From positions 174,730,672-174,794,671 of the forward strand of contig NC_090322.1 in NCBI RefSeq assembly GCF_040869045.1: 64,000 nucleotides of DNA. Direction: 5' to 3'. This stretch comes from Eurosta solidaginis (Eukaryota > Arthropoda > Insecta > Diptera > Tephritidae). Below, one piece after another: positions 62,843 to 64,000 of this stretch. The stretch's first letter is position 1, and every line of letters begins with the position of its first letter. Position numbers and translations under genes: made by a program. The notes under the pieces were generated by a model. The model ran no database searches. It was given only the letters and a program-made list of their open reading frames with translations, and was not told where the DNA came from.

Positions 62843-63522
62843 TGATTTTACATAGGAATTTCATAATGACGTCTGGTGGATTTTGGCTGTAAACCAGTGT
62901 AATTAGTAGATTATATAATCGTTCACAATTAATTTCACGCGTTTTCTCCGAATAAGTTATGCTATTTCCACGATTCACAACTGACTGGTAGGATCGCCAA
63001 TATAATGGTTGAAACCACTTTTATATTTTATAAAAACTTTTATTTAAATACGCCTAAATGTATGTATTGTTGAAGATTGTTATCACGGTTAATTAATAAT
63101 AATATACATTTATTTTATATTTTAATATACATATTGCTTTATTATATTAAACGCCTAAATGTAGGTTTTTATTTTATAAATATTTTCAACAGAATGAAAA
63201 TTTTTGATATTTGAAAAATAAAATTATTGAACATAAACTACTGAATTCACAAAGTAATAGTATAAGAAATAAAGTTAACAGGTAAAATATAGAATATATT
63301 AAAAGGAACCCTACAACAATGAGGCTGAAAAGTTGATACGTAATATCAACACTCCTTCGCTTTGGTCTCACAATAGCAAGTCTCGTTATATGAAATCTTA
63401 ACTTCTGCAATTTTCCAATACAATTTGAATTATGTGAAGCTTAGACCCTAAGTACAACTGCACTTTTACCTTCACTACATATACTTCTATTATTAACCTT
63501 TTAAATTATATTTCTACTGTAG
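62843..63522. other. End of Pdp intron 4
   Basis: AT-rich, mostly without recognisable repeats. Contains two copies of 'cgcctaaatgta' (63051 and 63152) with similar flanks. The branch/polypyrimidine region 'aattatatttctactgtag' precedes exon 5. Confidence 0.5.
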
Positions 63523-64000
63523 GCGCAGTGGCGTGTGTTGCTCACGTTGATCATCTCAATTTGCATGTTGCCAGCACAGGCGATTGTGGTGCAGTACTTG
63601 GTATACAATGTCCCGAAACCGGTCAATGGCAATCAAAGAAATTAAATCACGAGCACAATGCTGAAAATCTGAAAGAGGTTCAGCGCATTCTTCAACAGCA
63701 TCCCAAAGAGGAACATGACACTGCCATACGCAATGAACGTTTGTTAGGACAATTGGCACCTTTACGTGCACTCGGCGATTTTCGTTATAAATGGAGTAAT
63801 GAGATTATGAATAAGTACGTTGTACCTGCATTTGGTGAGCATTCTGTACCACCGCACTACTATACCCCACCTTATTTAACAGCGCAACCCGAAGTACAAC
63901 ATCACATACTCGGCCCAAATGATAAATTTTTAGTGATTGCTAGCGATGGCTTGTGGGATTTCCTAACACCATCTCAAGTCATAAGTCTTGTGGGCGATCA
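63523..64000 (+). CDS. Pdp: Pyruvate dehydrogenase phosphatase, exon 5 (continues past window)
   Basis: The acceptor 'ctactgtag' ends at 63522, and the phase completes the Gly left open by exon 4 (MSG|AVACVAHVD). The exon encodes HVASTGDCGAVLG, LNHEHNAENLKEVQRIL, RLLGQLAPLRALGDFRYKW, PPHYYTPPYLTAQPEV and FLVIASDGLWDFLTPSQ. These are the remaining PP2C catalytic motifs with Asp residues at STGD, LGD and SDG, and the PDP-type YTPPYLTA.PEV. It is open to the window edge. Everything between exon 4 and here is intron. Confidence 0.93.

Noticed and set aside
63186..63410. Hydrophobic minus-strand frame near the end of intron 4
   Set aside because: Very AT-rich, no family resemblance, no promoter; consistent with chance.

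Overview
The window is a piece of an insect genome, almost certainly a cyclorrhaphan fly and most likely a tephritid-type fruit fly. The host proteins are closest to my recollection of Drosophila orthologues, introns are AT-rich with GT..AG ends, and the repeats (accacgcccac-box repeats, Helitrons with a TCTATATATATAA start, tRNA-Lys-primed Gypsy elements with very long LTRs, Jockey-type LINEs) are of the kind seen in tephritid genomes. The species call is inference.

Two host genes frame the window. On the minus strand, exons 1 and 2 of the histone chaperone gene Hira lie at 4067-4031 and 3937-3672; the rest of the gene is off the left edge. On the plus strand, Pdp (mitochondrial pyruvate dehydrogenase phosphatase, PP2C family) has exons 1-4 at 10110-10940. 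Exon 5 starts only at 63523 and runs off the right edge, so intron 4 is about 52.6 kb and nearly all of the window is that intron.

1-3.67 kb (Hira intron 2): dispersed repeats and a frameshifted LINE. 4.07-10.1 kb (between the divergent genes): two head-to-tail Helitron copies interrupted by two terminal-inverted-repeat insertions, a Harbinger-like MITE and an 829-bp foldback element. 10.96-23.7 kb: fragments of at least five LINE families, more tandem Helitron DNA split by an RTE-type LINE, and a solo LTR. 23.8-29.3 kb: a DNA transposon whose inverted ends are arrays of ~21-bp repeats, split by a 4.3-kb R1/LOA-type LINE with a 13-bp target duplication.

29.47-55.16 kb is one BEL/Pao retrotransposon of about 5.65 kb that has been split three times: an I-type LINE in its 5' LTR, a Gypsy element with a captured Cog6 fragment in its gag, and, 33 bp further on, a second Gypsy element of 11.9 kb with 2.84-kb LTRs. 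All three insertions have target duplications, and LTR divergence fits the nesting order. 55.4-63.5 kb: a 129-bp tandem repeat, a serine-protease pseudogene that keeps its TATA box, an internally deleted Jockey element with a perfect target duplication, and a large palindrome into which a 435-438-bp tandem/inverted repeat array was inserted with a 16-bp target duplication. The same repeat unit occupies the deleted pol region of the first Gypsy element.

The most unusual items are the 435-438-bp unit (weak hammerhead-like fold, opposed Pol III-like boxes, retroposition-like target duplication), the Cog6 fragment inside an LTR retrotransposon, the transposon with repeat-array ends, and the giant Pdp intron itself. 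No CRISPR array, operon or canonical rRNA/tRNA gene is present.
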